A stretch of DNA of 64,000 nucleotides from Lachnospiraceae bacterium (lineage in GTDB: Bacteria > Bacillota > Clostridia > Lachnospirales > Lachnospiraceae): NCBI GenBank assembly GCA_021770245.1, contig JAETRI010000002.1, positions 1-64,000 on the forward strand, read 5' to 3'. Position numbers and translations under genes: made by a program. Below are positions 48,385-57,977 of the stretch, in pieces. Every line of letters begins with the position of its first letter. Within the stretch, counting starts at the first letter, position 1. Below the pieces are notes generated by a model, which was not told the DNA's origin, did not search any database, and saw only the letters and a program-made list of their open reading frames with translations.

Positions 48385-49625
48385 AGGATTCCAGGCTGAT
48401 CATATTACGGGAGGAAGGGAAAATCCTTTCTCTGCTGTTAACGGAGGGCAGGCTCATAGAAGCGTCTTCCTGCGCGGAGCAGGAGACGGGAGGCGAGGAC
48501 TGCTCCCTCGGCAGCATCTATGTGGGAAAGGTGATGAATGTGGCGGCGAACATAGACGCTGCCTTTGTGGAGCTGATAAAGGGGGTAAGAGGCTTCCTTC
48601 CTCTGAGCCGGGGAAGGGTTATAGAGCCCTTGAACCGCCCCGGAGACGGACGGCTCCTGGCAGGCGACGAGATCCTGGTGCAGGTGGAGCGGGAAGCGGT
48701 AAAGACCAAGGACCCCGTATTGACCACGGAGATCTCCCTTTCCGGCCGCTATGCGGTGGTCATCCCGGAGAGAGGGAAGGGCACGCTGCGCTTTTCCGGC
48801 AAGCTGCCTTCCGGCAGGAGGAAAAGTATAGGGACCATGCTGGAGGAACGGGGGATCTGCGATGCCGTCCTGTCCTCCTGCTCCGTGATCGTGCGCACCA
48901 ATGCGGGAGAGTTGGAGGATGCCGCCCCCCTTGCCGAGGAAATAACCGCCCTTGCAAAGACGGCGGAACACCTGATTCTGGCATCCGGCAGCCGAACCTG
49001 CCACAGCTGTCTCTACCGTCCGGAAAGCGTCTGGCTTCGGGAGATCAGGGATACCTATTTCAGCCAGTACGATGAAATCGTCACGGATGACAAGGAGATT
49101 TACCGGATGCTGAAGGACTACCTGGAGGCCGGATATCCGGAGAGGCCGGGAGGGCTGCGCCTCTATGAGGATGACAGGGTATCCCTCCGCCATCTGTACG
49201 GCATAGACGCCAAGCTGCAGGAGGCCCTGGGAAAGCGGGTCTGGCTCCGGTCCGGCGGATACCTCGTCATCGAGCCCACGGAGGCGCTGACGGTGATCGA
49301 CGTCAACTCCGGGAAATACTCCCGAGGCAAAAAGGCCGGGGATACCTTCCGGCTGATCAACCGGGAGGCGGCCAGGGAAATCGCCAGACAGCTCAGGCTG
49401 CGGAATCTCTCCGGCATCATCCTGGTGGACTTCATCAATATGGAGACAAGAGAAGAGGAAAAGGAACTGCTTGCCCTTCTGGCAGCGGAACTGAAAAAGG
49501 ATCCGGTGAAGGCATCCGTGGTGGACATGACGCCTCTGGGGCTGGTGGAGATTACGCGTAAGAAGATCAGGAAGAGCCTGCGGGAGCAATTCTATGGGGG
49601 GCCGGATCTCGTCGATAAATCGTAG
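48381..49625 (+). CDS. rng: RNase G/E family ribonuclease
   Basis: GSIYVGKVMNVAANIDAAFVEL...VIEPTEALTVIDVNSGKYSRGKKAGDTFRLINREAAREIARQLRLRNLSGIILVDFINM; TTG start inferred. Confidence 0.9.
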   Translation: MKDSRLIILREEGKILSLLLTEGRLIEASSCAEQETGGEDCSLGSIYVGKVMNVAANIDAAFVELIKGVRGFLPLSRGRVIEPLNRPGDGRLLAGDEILVQVEREAVKTKDPVLTTEISLSGRYAVVIPERGKGTLRFSGKLPSGRRKSIGTMLEERGICDAVLSSCSVIVRTNAGELEDAAPLAEEITALAKTAEHLILASGSRTCHSCLYRPESVWLREIRDTYFSQYDEIVTDDKEIYRMLKDYLEAGYPERPGGLRLYEDDRVSLRHLYGIDAKLQEALGKRVWLRSGGYLVIEPTEALTVIDVNSGKYSRGKKAGDTFRLINREAAREIARQLRLRNLSGIILVDFINMETREEEKELLALLAAELKKDPVKASVVDMTPLGLVEITRKKIRKSLREQFYGGPDLVDKS

Positions 49626-49716
49626 CGGCTTAGGACGGCCGGGTGCAGGATCGTACATGCGTTTGCCCTGAGCTTGGCCTTACGATACATTCCTTTAAAG
49701 AAAATAGAAAAAGGTC

Positions 49717-49745
49717 TTGACAATATGTCAACGTTGACATATGAT
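49717..49745 (+). promoter_or_regulatory. sigma70-type promoter with operator in the spacer
   Basis: TTGACA - 17 nt - TATGAT, overlapping palindrome ATATGTCAACGTTGACATAT (49723-49742). Confidence 0.75.
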
Positions 49746-49756
49746 CAGAGTTAGAA

Positions 49757-49772
49757 GTGTCAACGTTGACAC
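49757..49772. promoter_or_regulatory. second LacI-type operator
   Basis: GTGTCAACGTTGACAC, perfect 16-bp palindrome with central CG; centre 32 bp from the first operator. Confidence 0.8.
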
Positions 49773-49792
49773 ATGGAAGAAGGAGGAAGGCC

Positions 49793-50830
49793 ATGTATGC
49801 CACCATTATTGATGTAGCCAAAGCGGCGGGAGTTTCCACCGCCACTGTGGGCCGGGTACTGCATGGAAAGGGATATGTTTCCCAGGAAGCGAGGGAGAGA
49901 ATCGAGAACGCGATAGCACAGCTGGGTTATGTACCCAATCAGAGTGCCCGGAGCCTGAAGGGCGGCCGGAGCGGAATGATCGGCAGCCTGGTCCTGCAGA
50001 ATCCCAACGGCCTGTACTACCGAATCAACGAATGCATCCGGGAAGCGGCGGAGGCCGGCGGGTATGAGCTGGTGACCATGGAGGCTTTCCCTCAGGGAGG
50101 CGAAGAACGCCTGATCCGCAGCTTTATCGGCCTGAGGATAGACGGACTGGTGATCACCTCAGACGGTAGAGTGTCCCGCGAATCCCTGTCGGCATTGGGG
50201 CAGGCGAGGATCCCGGTGGTGGCCGTGGAGCGGGGATATTTGGATTACGGGGTGGACAGTCTGTTGGTTAAGGATCTGGAAGCCGTTCGGGATGCGGTGG
50301 GCAGAATGATCGAAAAGGGCCACCGGCGGATCGCATTCCTGGGAGTTCGGGGTGCAGGGAAGTCGAAGAAGGCAGACGGGGCTATGGGGCCCGGCGTGGA
50401 GCTGCAGCGGTATTCCGGGTATGTCTGCGCATTGGAGGAAGCCGGGCTGCCCCTAAAGGAGGAACTGGTGTGTCTGCTGCCGGATTACCGCACGGAGACC
50501 GGCAGAGAGGCGGCGGCAGAGCTGCTATGCCTGAAAGAACCTCCCACGGCCGTTTTCTGCGGCGCCGATACGCTGGCGGCGGGGGTCCTGCAGGCGGCCT
50601 ATGCCAGGGGACTGTGGGTGCCGCAGGATCTGTCCCTGGTGGGATATGACGACGTTTTGTCCCGGTCCCTGGCGCCGGCGGTGGACTCCGTGGCGCTGAA
50701 GCTGGACGGAGTGGGAACACAGCTGATGGGACTGCTGGAACGCCGACGGGCGAACCCGAAGGCCGATGTCCAATGCCGTTGGATCGAGACGGAGTATCAG
50801 GACCGGGGAACGGTCCGCAAGCTCAAATGA
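49793..50830 (+). CDS. LacI-family transcriptional regulator
   Basis: ATIIDVAKAAGVSTATVGRVLHGKGYVSQEARERIENAIAQLGYVPNQSARSLKGGRS; start refined from 49757. Confidence 0.9.
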   Translation: MYATIIDVAKAAGVSTATVGRVLHGKGYVSQEARERIENAIAQLGYVPNQSARSLKGGRSGMIGSLVLQNPNGLYYRINECIREAAEAGGYELVTMEAFPQGGEERLIRSFIGLRIDGLVITSDGRVSRESLSALGQARIPVVAVERGYLDYGVDSLLVKDLEAVRDAVGRMIEKGHRRIAFLGVRGAGKSKKADGAMGPGVELQRYSGYVCALEEAGLPLKEELVCLLPDYRTETGREAAAELLCLKEPPTAVFCGADTLAAGVLQAAYARGLWVPQDLSLVGYDDVLSRSLAPAVDSVALKLDGVGTQLMGLLERRRANPKADVQCRWIETEYQDRGTVRKLK

Positions 50831-50845
50831 CAGGAGGAAGACGGG

Positions 50846-51850
50846 ATGTTGTTGAAGGAACCCATTGAGATCGGGAAAATACGCATAGCCAATCGGCTGG
50901 TGATGCCTCCGATGCATACAGGGAAATCCCCGGACGGAAAGGTTACGCCGGAACAGATCGCGTATTATGTACGGCGCAGCGGAGGCGGAGCCGTAGGACT
51001 GATGATCACGGAGTTTGCTGCGGTTTCCCGGCAGGGCAGGGCTACCCCGGTACAGGTGTCCATGGCGGAGGATTCCGTGATCGAGGGACACCGGGCACTG
51101 GTGGAGGCCGTCCATCAGGAGGGCAGCAGGGTGATCTGCCAGATTAACCATGCGGGAAGCGCTGCCCAGGAGAAGGTTACCGGTATGAAAGCGGTGGCCC
51201 CCAGCGCTGTTTTAAGTCCCAGAGCGGGGAAGGAAGACGAACTCCCCCGGCCCCTTTCTGTAGACGAAATCCGGAAAATAGAAGAGGATTTTGTCGCCGC
51301 AGCCCAGCGGGTGAAGGCGGCGGGATATGACGGCGTGGAGATCCACGGAGCCCACGGATACCTCTACAATCAATTTTTCTCGCCTCTGCTGAACCGTCGC
51401 CGGGATGCCTATGGCTGTGACAGCGTGGAGAACCGCGCCCGGATTTTCACGGAAACCATCCGTCTGATGCGGGAGAGCCTGGGGACGGAGTTCCTGATTG
51501 CCGTGCGCTTCGGCGGGTGTGACTATACGCCGGGCGGCAGCACCCTGGAGGATTGTGTTTCCGGAGCCAGGCTGCTGGCAGAGGCCGGAACGGACCTGCT
51601 GGATATTTCCGGCGGCATATGCGGGCCGAACCTGAAGGATGTAACCCGTCCGGGCACCTTTTGGGAGGCCGGCAGGGCCGTAAAGCAGGCGGTGGATATT
51701 CCGGTGATCGTCACCGGAGGCGTGACAACTGCGGACCAGGCGGAGGCTATTTTGCGGGCGGAAGAGGCGGATCTGGTCGGGGTGGGACGAGCGCTGCTGA
51801 AGGATCCGGATTGGGCCAAGAAGGCTATGAACGCTTCCGCCAAAAGATAA
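50846..51850 (+). CDS. Old Yellow Enzyme-family NADH:flavin oxidoreductase
   Basis: IANRLVMPPMHTGKSPDGKVTPEQIAYY...QINHAGSAA...AAGYDGVEIHGAHGYLYNQFFSPLLNRR. Confidence 0.9.
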   Translation: MLLKEPIEIGKIRIANRLVMPPMHTGKSPDGKVTPEQIAYYVRRSGGGAVGLMITEFAAVSRQGRATPVQVSMAEDSVIEGHRALVEAVHQEGSRVICQINHAGSAAQEKVTGMKAVAPSAVLSPRAGKEDELPRPLSVDEIRKIEEDFVAAAQRVKAAGYDGVEIHGAHGYLYNQFFSPLLNRRRDAYGCDSVENRARIFTETIRLMRESLGTEFLIAVRFGGCDYTPGGSTLEDCVSGARLLAEAGTDLLDISGGICGPNLKDVTRPGTFWEAGRAVKQAVDIPVIVTGGVTTADQAEAILRAEEADLVGVGRALLKDPDWAKKAMNASAKR

Positions 51851-51958
51851 CCTATGGGCGGTTGCAAAATCCGTAAAGGTGAAGGCTTGGCCCCACATTT
51901 TGAATGTTCACTTTGGTGCGGCAGTTCGGCGCCGAATCAGGATAGGATGGAGGTATAG

Positions 51959-52010
51959 GTTGAACAATAAGCCCGATGGCTTATTGTTTCACAGGCGAAC
52001 CATGTTCGCC
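51959..52010 (+). repeat. hairpin module A (copy A3) plus adjacent hairpin
   Basis: GTTGAACAATAAGCC-CGAT-GGCTTATTGTTTCAC, then GGCGAAC-CAT-GTTCGCC. Confidence 0.85.
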
Positions 52011-52012
52011 CG

Positions 52013-52084
52013 GCTATTTGCGCCGGAGCGTCGCAAACAGCTTTGATGGCATGACCCGTTGCGTAGACGCTCCGGAATGGAGGA
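52013..52084 (+). promoter_or_regulatory. module G (copy G2): candidate pseudoknot overlapping RBS
   Basis: Stem GCTATTTGCG/CGCAAACAGC; loop CCGGAGCGT (52023-52031) exactly complementary to ACGCTCCGG (52067-52075), next to AATGGAGG. Confidence 0.75.
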
Positions 52085-52088
52085 TTTT

Positions 52089-53720
52089 ATGGAATTCGCG
52101 GTACAAATTTTTTCTGCCCTGGGCGGAATGCGTGGGAATGTGTTTGAAAAGCTCCGGGCTATGGCGGCGGCCGGTATCACCGAGGTGGAGCCCTGTGTGT
52201 CTGCGAACCCGATTCCGGGGGCGGAGGAGATCGTATGGACTCTGGACTGGATGACGGAGCATGCGGAAGAGATCAAGGCCTGCGGGGTTTGGATACCCTC
52301 TGCCCATGTGTTCGGAGAGGTGGCGGGCCAGGCGGAACGCCTGAAAGCGGCCGCACGGGCTGTCGGGCTGAAGGCCTATGTGGTGAAAACGCCGACGGAC
52401 ATCAATGCGCTCTCTCTTCAGCAGGCGTCTTTGACATACAGGAAGCTGGCCGGCGATCTGGAGGAGGAGGGAGTGGAGCTCTGGCTTCATAACGAGGCGG
52501 GCGACATCGCCACGAAGGTACAGGGCAAGAGCGCTTATGAACGCTTATTGGATTTATGCGGAGGAAAGGTATCTGCCCAGGTGGATGTGGGCTGGGTGCT
52601 TTATGCCGGGGAGGATCCTCTAACCCTGCTGGAGCGCAATGCGGACCGGGTCCGCGCCGTGCACTATAAGGATTTTGCCGCCGGAAGTAAGGAGGCCGTG
52701 GACGTTGCGCTCGGAACCGGCGCCCTAGACGTAAAGGGATGCTTCCGCTTTGCCAGGAGCAGGAACCTTCCCCAGTATGTGGATCAGGAGCATTTCGGTA
52801 TGGACGTGCCGGGAGAGCTGGCGGCCGCCGTACGGAAACTGAACGACTGCTCCGACGATCGGGAAAACACGGTGAGCTATCTGAACACCTATGATATCGA
52901 AACCGGCGGGATCCGGGTGCTGGCCCGGTTTGAAAAGGTGATAGAAGCGCCTAACTGGCTGAAGAAGAGCGATACCATCCTTTTCAATGCCGGGGGCCGG
53001 ATGTATGCCTATGATCTGGCATCCGGAACGGAAACCCTGCTGGATACCGGAGACTGTGACCAATGCAATAACGACCATGTGGTTTCCCCGGATGGGGAAG
53101 AGATCGCCGTGAGCCATATGACCTTTGACGATACGGGTTTTTCTTCCCGGGTTTATGTCGTGCCTCTGGCCGGCGGGACTCCCAGGCTGGTAACGCCTAA
53201 CTCTCCCAGCTTCCTTCACGGCTGGTCCCCGGACGGGGTAGAGATGGCTTACTGCGCTTTTCGAAACGTGAACGGGGTGCATACGGTGAACGTGTATACC
53301 ATTCCGGCAGCGGGAGGGGAGGAACGCTGTTTGACAGACGGGGATTTTAACGACGGCCCGGAATACTCGCCGGATGGGGAATGGATCTGGTACAACTCCA
53401 CGAAATCCGGCCTGATGCAGATCTGGAAAATGCGCCGGGACGGCTCCGGACAGACGCAGGTTACCCGAAATACCAGAAACAACTGGTTTGCCCACGTATC
53501 CCCCGACGGAAAAAAGGTGGCGTATCTGTCCTATGCGAAACGGCAGCTGGAGCCCTCCGAGCATTTGCCCAACATGCCCGTGGAGCTGTGGCTCATGAAT
53601 GCGGACGGTTCGGATCAGCACCGGATCCTGTCCCTCTTCGGCGGGCAAGGGAGCATGAACGTGAACTCCTGGGCAGGAGACAGCCGGCGGTTTGCCTTTG
53701 TCAGCTATGAAACGGTGTGA
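52089..53720 (+). CDS. sugar phosphate isomerase/epimerase-like domain fused to TolB/PD40-like beta-propeller
   Basis: N-term EFAVQIFSALGGMRGNVFEKLRAMAAAGITEVEP...VSAQVDVGWVLYAGEDPLTLLE; C-term repeats VVSPDGEEIAVSHM, GWSPDGVEMAYCAF, EYSPDGEWIWYNS, HVSPDGKKVAYLS. Confidence 0.8.
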   Translation: MEFAVQIFSALGGMRGNVFEKLRAMAAAGITEVEPCVSANPIPGAEEIVWTLDWMTEHAEEIKACGVWIPSAHVFGEVAGQAERLKAAARAVGLKAYVVKTPTDINALSLQQASLTYRKLAGDLEEEGVELWLHNEAGDIATKVQGKSAYERLLDLCGGKVSAQVDVGWVLYAGEDPLTLLERNADRVRAVHYKDFAAGSKEAVDVALGTGALDVKGCFRFARSRNLPQYVDQEHFGMDVPGELAAAVRKLNDCSDDRENTVSYLNTYDIETGGIRVLARFEKVIEAPNWLKKSDTILFNAGGRMYAYDLASGTETLLDTGDCDQCNNDHVVSPDGEEIAVSHMTFDDTGFSSRVYVVPLAGGTPRLVTPNSPSFLHGWSPDGVEMAYCAFRNVNGVHTVNVYTIPAAGGEERCLTDGDFNDGPEYSPDGEWIWYNSTKSGLMQIWKMRRDGSGQTQVTRNTRNNWFAHVSPDGKKVAYLSYAKRQLEPSEHLPNMPVELWLMNADGSDQHRILSLFGGQGSMNVNSWAGDSRRFAFVSYETV

Positions 53721-53768
53721 AATCTTTAGATTTTATGTTCCGGTTTTGAATGCTTTAAAGCGGTTAAC

Positions 53769-53866
53769 ATGAAATCTTCGATTTCACGATCTTGATTTGA
53801 ATGCCCGCCAGGGCGGGGCAGATGGGAGTTAACGGAGAAATAGTAGGAATGTCCGTCCAGACGGGC
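53769..53866 (+). repeat. hairpin array E-F-F
   Basis: ATGAAATC-TTC-GATTTCAC; TGCCCGCC-AG-GGCGGGGCA; GTCCGTC-CA-GACGGGC. Confidence 0.85.
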
Positions 53867-53968
53867 AGATAAGATATGGATTGGGGTTTTCGTATGATAT
53901 TTTGATGCGGATATGTGCCATTGCGTACGTGGCGTGAGCAGGGAAAGAGATAGGAAGGAGTATAGAAG

Positions 53969-55147
53969 ATGAGCGAACTTAGAAAGGTAAAAACGGCTGT
54001 TGTGGGCTGCGGAATGATCAGCAATATTTATATCCGCAATCTGAAAAATCTGTTCAGCATTATCGACCTTGCAGCCATATGTGATATCAACCGGACGGCG
54101 GCGGAAGAGAAAGCAAAAATCTACGGAATCGACAGGATCATGTCCGTCGATGAGGTGGCCGAGTCCGCCGAGATCGAGTTGGTGGTTAACCTGACAGGGC
54201 CGGCAGCGCATTACGATGTGATTAAAAGGATGCTGCTTGCAGGAAAGCATGTATTTACGGAAAAAATGATGACTACAGATCTGGAAAAGGGAAGAGAATT
54301 GGTGGCCCTGGCGGAGGAAAAGGGGCTGTATTTGGGCGTGGCGCCTGACACGATTCTCGGAGCAGGGCTTCAGACGGCCAGAAAGGTGATGGACGCAGGG
54401 ATGATCGGAGAGGTGACTTCCTGTGTGGTCAGCATCAACAGGAACCAGTCGATGAATTCGGAAATGTTCCGCTTCCTGAGAAGCGAAGGGGGCAGTCTGC
54501 CTTACGACGTGGGGATCTATTATGTCGCGGCTCTGTTAAGCCTTCTGGGGCCGGTGGAATCCATCTGCGCCTTTGGGGAACAGGCTCCGGTACATAAGCA
54601 TCAGCTCCTCTTCCAGGAGGAGACGCAGGATTCCTGGCAGATTCCTGGTTATAATTTGATGACGGGTACGTTGAAATTCCGAAACGGGGTACTCTGCAGC
54701 GTCCATTTCAACGGAAATACCATAAGCAGTGAACAGAGTATGATCATTCTTTTCGGGACGGAAGGAATCCTGAAGGTGGGGGATCCCAACCAGTTTAACG
54801 GCTTTGTGAAGCTGATCAAGCCGGAAGGAGGGGAATGTCTGATTCCCCACAGCCATGGGTATAACGGGGCATCGGTGCTGCCGGAACCCTCACCCTTTGA
54901 CGGATACGGTCACAGAGGCGTGGGTGCCGCCGAAATGGCTTGGGCGATCCGGAAAGGACGAAAGAACCGCTGCAGCAAGGAGTACGGGCTCCACTGCATG
55001 GAAATCCTCTGTGGTATGGAGTCCTCCGCGGATACCGGAAAGGTATATCGGGTGCAGTCAGATTTTGAAATAAAGCCTTTGAGATCCGGCTACTATTCGA
55101 CCATGGAAGGAAGCAGAGGAGACGCGGAATTATCCCTTGTGGAGTGA
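53969..55147 (+). CDS. Gfo/Idh/MocA-family oxidoreductase
   Basis: KTAVVGCGMISNIYIRNLKN...DLAAICDINRTAAEEKAKIYGI...GKHVFTEKMMTTDLEKGRELVALAEEKGL. Confidence 0.85.
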   Translation: MSELRKVKTAVVGCGMISNIYIRNLKNLFSIIDLAAICDINRTAAEEKAKIYGIDRIMSVDEVAESAEIELVVNLTGPAAHYDVIKRMLLAGKHVFTEKMMTTDLEKGRELVALAEEKGLYLGVAPDTILGAGLQTARKVMDAGMIGEVTSCVVSINRNQSMNSEMFRFLRSEGGSLPYDVGIYYVAALLSLLGPVESICAFGEQAPVHKHQLLFQEETQDSWQIPGYNLMTGTLKFRNGVLCSVHFNGNTISSEQSMIILFGTEGILKVGDPNQFNGFVKLIKPEGGECLIPHSHGYNGASVLPEPSPFDGYGHRGVGAAEMAWAIRKGRKNRCSKEYGLHCMEILCGMESSADTGKVYRVQSDFEIKPLRSGYYSTMEGSRGDAELSLVE

Positions 55148-55297
55148 GAATTCAACCGACATCGGAATGATATGATGCCTGATAGGGAGCGGGGAGGGGC
55201 GGCGTGCCGTTGGAACAGCAAGGAACGATTTCGTTTCCCTCCGCCTGGCCTATGATTCCCTCCATCCCCGTCAGCGCTCAGGGCCCGTCCTCCACGA

Positions 55298-56032
55298 TCA
55301 TTCCGGACTTTCCGATTTATACTCTACATTAAAGTGATGATGCATTGCGATGGAAAATGCGTCGAAGTCATGCATTTTTAATGCGGATACAATGCGGCGG
55401 TGTTTGTTGACAGTGCTTTCCATATATTTGGAACGGATCGCCTTTTTGTGGGATCGGTCACAGTACCAGATCGCATTGATGATCGAGCATAGAACCGTAT
55501 TATTGGTATTCTGATACAGGATATTGTGAAAACAGGCATCCGCCTGATAAAAATCAGGGCCGAAAGTAAACTCATTCGCCGAACCGAGTTTTTCTCTGCA
55601 GATTTTATCCATGATATTTACCTGTGATTCAAGCTGGTCAATATTCGCTTCTTTCAGAGAATCAAACGATTCGCGTAAAAAGCCCAACTCTAATATACGT
55701 CGTACCGCTAAAGTCTGTTCCAGAAAAGATTCGCTGTCGCTCGTAAGATTGTAAAACAGGGTTTGAAACAGAAAATCAGGATTAAATTCCTGTATTACGA
55801 TCCCGACACCGGGTTTGGAAGAAACGATCCCGGCGATCTCAAGAGCCTTGATCGCTTCCCGTAGGACATTTCTGCTGACGCCCAGAGTTGCGCACATTTC
55901 TATCTCCGTAGGCAGCTTATCCCCCGGGGAAAGCCGCTGCTGCAAAATATAATCCCGGATCTCATCGTAAACCTGCATATAAAGCTTGCGGCTCTTTAAA
56001 TTTCTCATTCCTATGGTTTGTTTATAAGACAT
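55298..56032 (-). CDS. GntR/FadR-family transcriptional regulator
   Basis: LYMQVYDEIRDYILQQRLSPGDKLPTEIEMCATLGVSRNVLREAIKALEIAGIVSSKPGVGIVI; start refined from 56134. Confidence 0.9.
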   Translation of the reverse strand: MSYKQTIGMRNLKSRKLYMQVYDEIRDYILQQRLSPGDKLPTEIEMCATLGVSRNVLREAIKALEIAGIVSSKPGVGIVIQEFNPDFLFQTLFYNLTSDSESFLEQTLAVRRILELGFLRESFDSLKEANIDQLESQVNIMDKICREKLGSANEFTFGPDFYQADACFHNILYQNTNNTVLCSIINAIWYCDRSHKKAIRSKYMESTVNKHRRIVSALKMHDFDAFSIAMHHHFNVEYKSESPE

Positions 56033-56287
56033 AATATCCCCTCTTCTGCCGCCGATGGGCGGCCTGCAAAACAGGCTGTTTCCGGCCGGCCTTTTTATAA
56101 ATGGAAATGATCTGCGAGTATGACTATGAAGCAAATTTTGTAGTACATATTAATTATAACTTTTCGAAAGAGTAAAAGCAAGGATATAAAGTATTTGTTT
56201 GGAAATTCTTCCTTATATTTTGCCGAAAATCCTTGAAAATCGGCAAAATTTACAAGGATTCTATTGAGTTATTGTCTGATTTGACGG

Positions 56288-56331
56288 TTGACTGTAGAAA
56301 AATGAGATGATATAGTAGTTTGTAGTACAAA
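56288..56331 (+). promoter_or_regulatory. promoter of ABC operon overlapped by a palindromic operator
   Basis: TTGACT - 17 nt - TATAGT (56311-56316) then TTTGTAGTACAAA (56319-56331); related sites at 56137-56149 and 56396-56408. Confidence 0.7.
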
Positions 56332-56522
56332 TGGGACACAGAGCCCGGATGGGCGAACGTAAATTTGGGGGAAGGGAGAAGATATGATATCACAATTTGT
56401 AGTATGAAGTATGAATAACGGAGATTTGGAACATGAGGATAGGAAAACATCTTATGCGGCATTCTGTAATTGTATAGGGCTGTATAAAAACAAACACATA
56501 GGAAAAAGGAGGAATTTCAATT

Positions 56523-57953
56523 ATGAAACGTATGATCTTACTCGTCATGACGGCAGTGCTGGCAATGATGATGCTCACTGCCTGCGGGAATGCTTCGTCG
56601 CCCGACGCTTCCCAGGCCTCGTCCGAGGACGCTTCCCAACCACCGTCCGAGGACAATGATAAGGAAACGTCCGAAGCCGATCCCGGGACGGCCTCATCCG
56701 GGGAAACGGTGGTCTTTGAGGTTTGGAGCGAGTATCCCGGCGATACGGCTATTCTGGAACGGATGGTTGATAAATTCAACGACGCATATCAGGGAAAGGG
56801 ATATGAGGCGAAGCTAAACCTATATACGGGAGCGGAACGGTCAACCCTGGTCGCTGCCGCTGTGGAAACCGATACGCTGCCCGCATTGATGTTCACCGGC
56901 TGGTTCACATCCACGGATTATATCCATCAGGGACTGGTCGCGGATGTTTCCGATATTGTGGAACCGGTTCGGGACGATCTGTATCCGTTCGCCTTTGAGG
57001 AGACGCAGATCAACGGGAAATCATATATGCTGCCATTATACCAGGCATATTTTGGACTGATGTATAATGCGGATATTTTCAAAGAGGCCGGTCTGGGGGA
57101 ATATGTTCCCGAGGAAAAGGACGGTGTTACGGAATGGACGTTGGACGCGTACGAAGAGGAGATTCTGCCAAAGCTTGCGGAATACTTCGAAGGGACCGAA
57201 AAATATCCGATGTCTGTTTTTGCGGCCGATAACCAGGCGGATACATGGACGTTGAACTGGCTGACAATGCTCGGCGGCAGGATGTGGGACGACGGATATA
57301 GTGTGGCGGGAGAAGATGCCAACACGGTAGCGGCCTTGGAAAAGCTTGTGGACTGGAGCAGGAAGGGCTATACGAATTCCAATGTGGTAACTAAAAGCGG
57401 CACCGAGGTGAACGGTGAATTTGAAAACCAGATGTCTGCGGTTACGTTCTGCCAGTACACCACATATACCAGCGACATGGATAAGATGGAGAAGGGGGAG
57501 ATCCAGCCTTTTGACCTGCGGTTCGGAACGATTCCGCAGAAAGCGGACGGAAAAGATTCTTCGGTGATGGCATCCTATGTCTGCGGAGCCCTTCTTATGA
57601 ACAACGGCAAAGAGGACCAGATGGAGGGCGGCAGGGAATTCTTAAGATGGCTGCTGGAAGAGAAAGAATCCCTGAATGAATATAGCGCCTATTCCCAGCC
57701 TGTATTTACCTCTGTGGAACAGGCCACGTCGGCAGATCATCCCATGTATGCCGCTCTGAAGGAGATAGAACCCGCGTTGTGGTCGTTTACCGGCAATGTT
57801 CCCGGATACGTCTCAACCAGAGGGCTGCTGTTTCCCGAGCTGCAGGCGGCATTCTCCGGGGAAAAGACGGCTGCGGAGGCCCTGATGGATTATCAGACGG
57901 GAGCGAACGAAGTCATCCGGGAATACAGGGAGAATTCCCTTGTATTGAACTGA
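56523..57953 (+). CDS. ABC sugar transporter extracellular solute-binding lipoprotein
   Basis: LAMMMLTACGNASS lipobox; TVVFEVWSEYPGDTAILERMVDKFND. Confidence 0.9.
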   Translation: MKRMILLVMTAVLAMMMLTACGNASSPDASQASSEDASQPPSEDNDKETSEADPGTASSGETVVFEVWSEYPGDTAILERMVDKFNDAYQGKGYEAKLNLYTGAERSTLVAAAVETDTLPALMFTGWFTSTDYIHQGLVADVSDIVEPVRDDLYPFAFEETQINGKSYMLPLYQAYFGLMYNADIFKEAGLGEYVPEEKDGVTEWTLDAYEEEILPKLAEYFEGTEKYPMSVFAADNQADTWTLNWLTMLGGRMWDDGYSVAGEDANTVAALEKLVDWSRKGYTNSNVVTKSGTEVNGEFENQMSAVTFCQYTTYTSDMDKMEKGEIQPFDLRFGTIPQKADGKDSSVMASYVCGALLMNNGKEDQMEGGREFLRWLLEEKESLNEYSAYSQPVFTSVEQATSADHPMYAALKEIEPALWSFTGNVPGYVSTRGLLFPELQAAFSGEKTAAEALMDYQTGANEVIREYRENSLVLN

Positions 57954-57977
57954 GAAATATAGGATAGCCTTCCTCTC

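Noticed and set aside
48438-49658. 406 aa minus-strand ORF, and similar long antisense ORFs (e.g. 35553-36836, 39787-40641, 46853-47563, 52725-53648, 32101-32994, 15947-16660)
   Set aside because: They shadow well-supported plus-strand genes in GC-rich DNA, have no recognisable motifs and compete with clear homologous reading frames.
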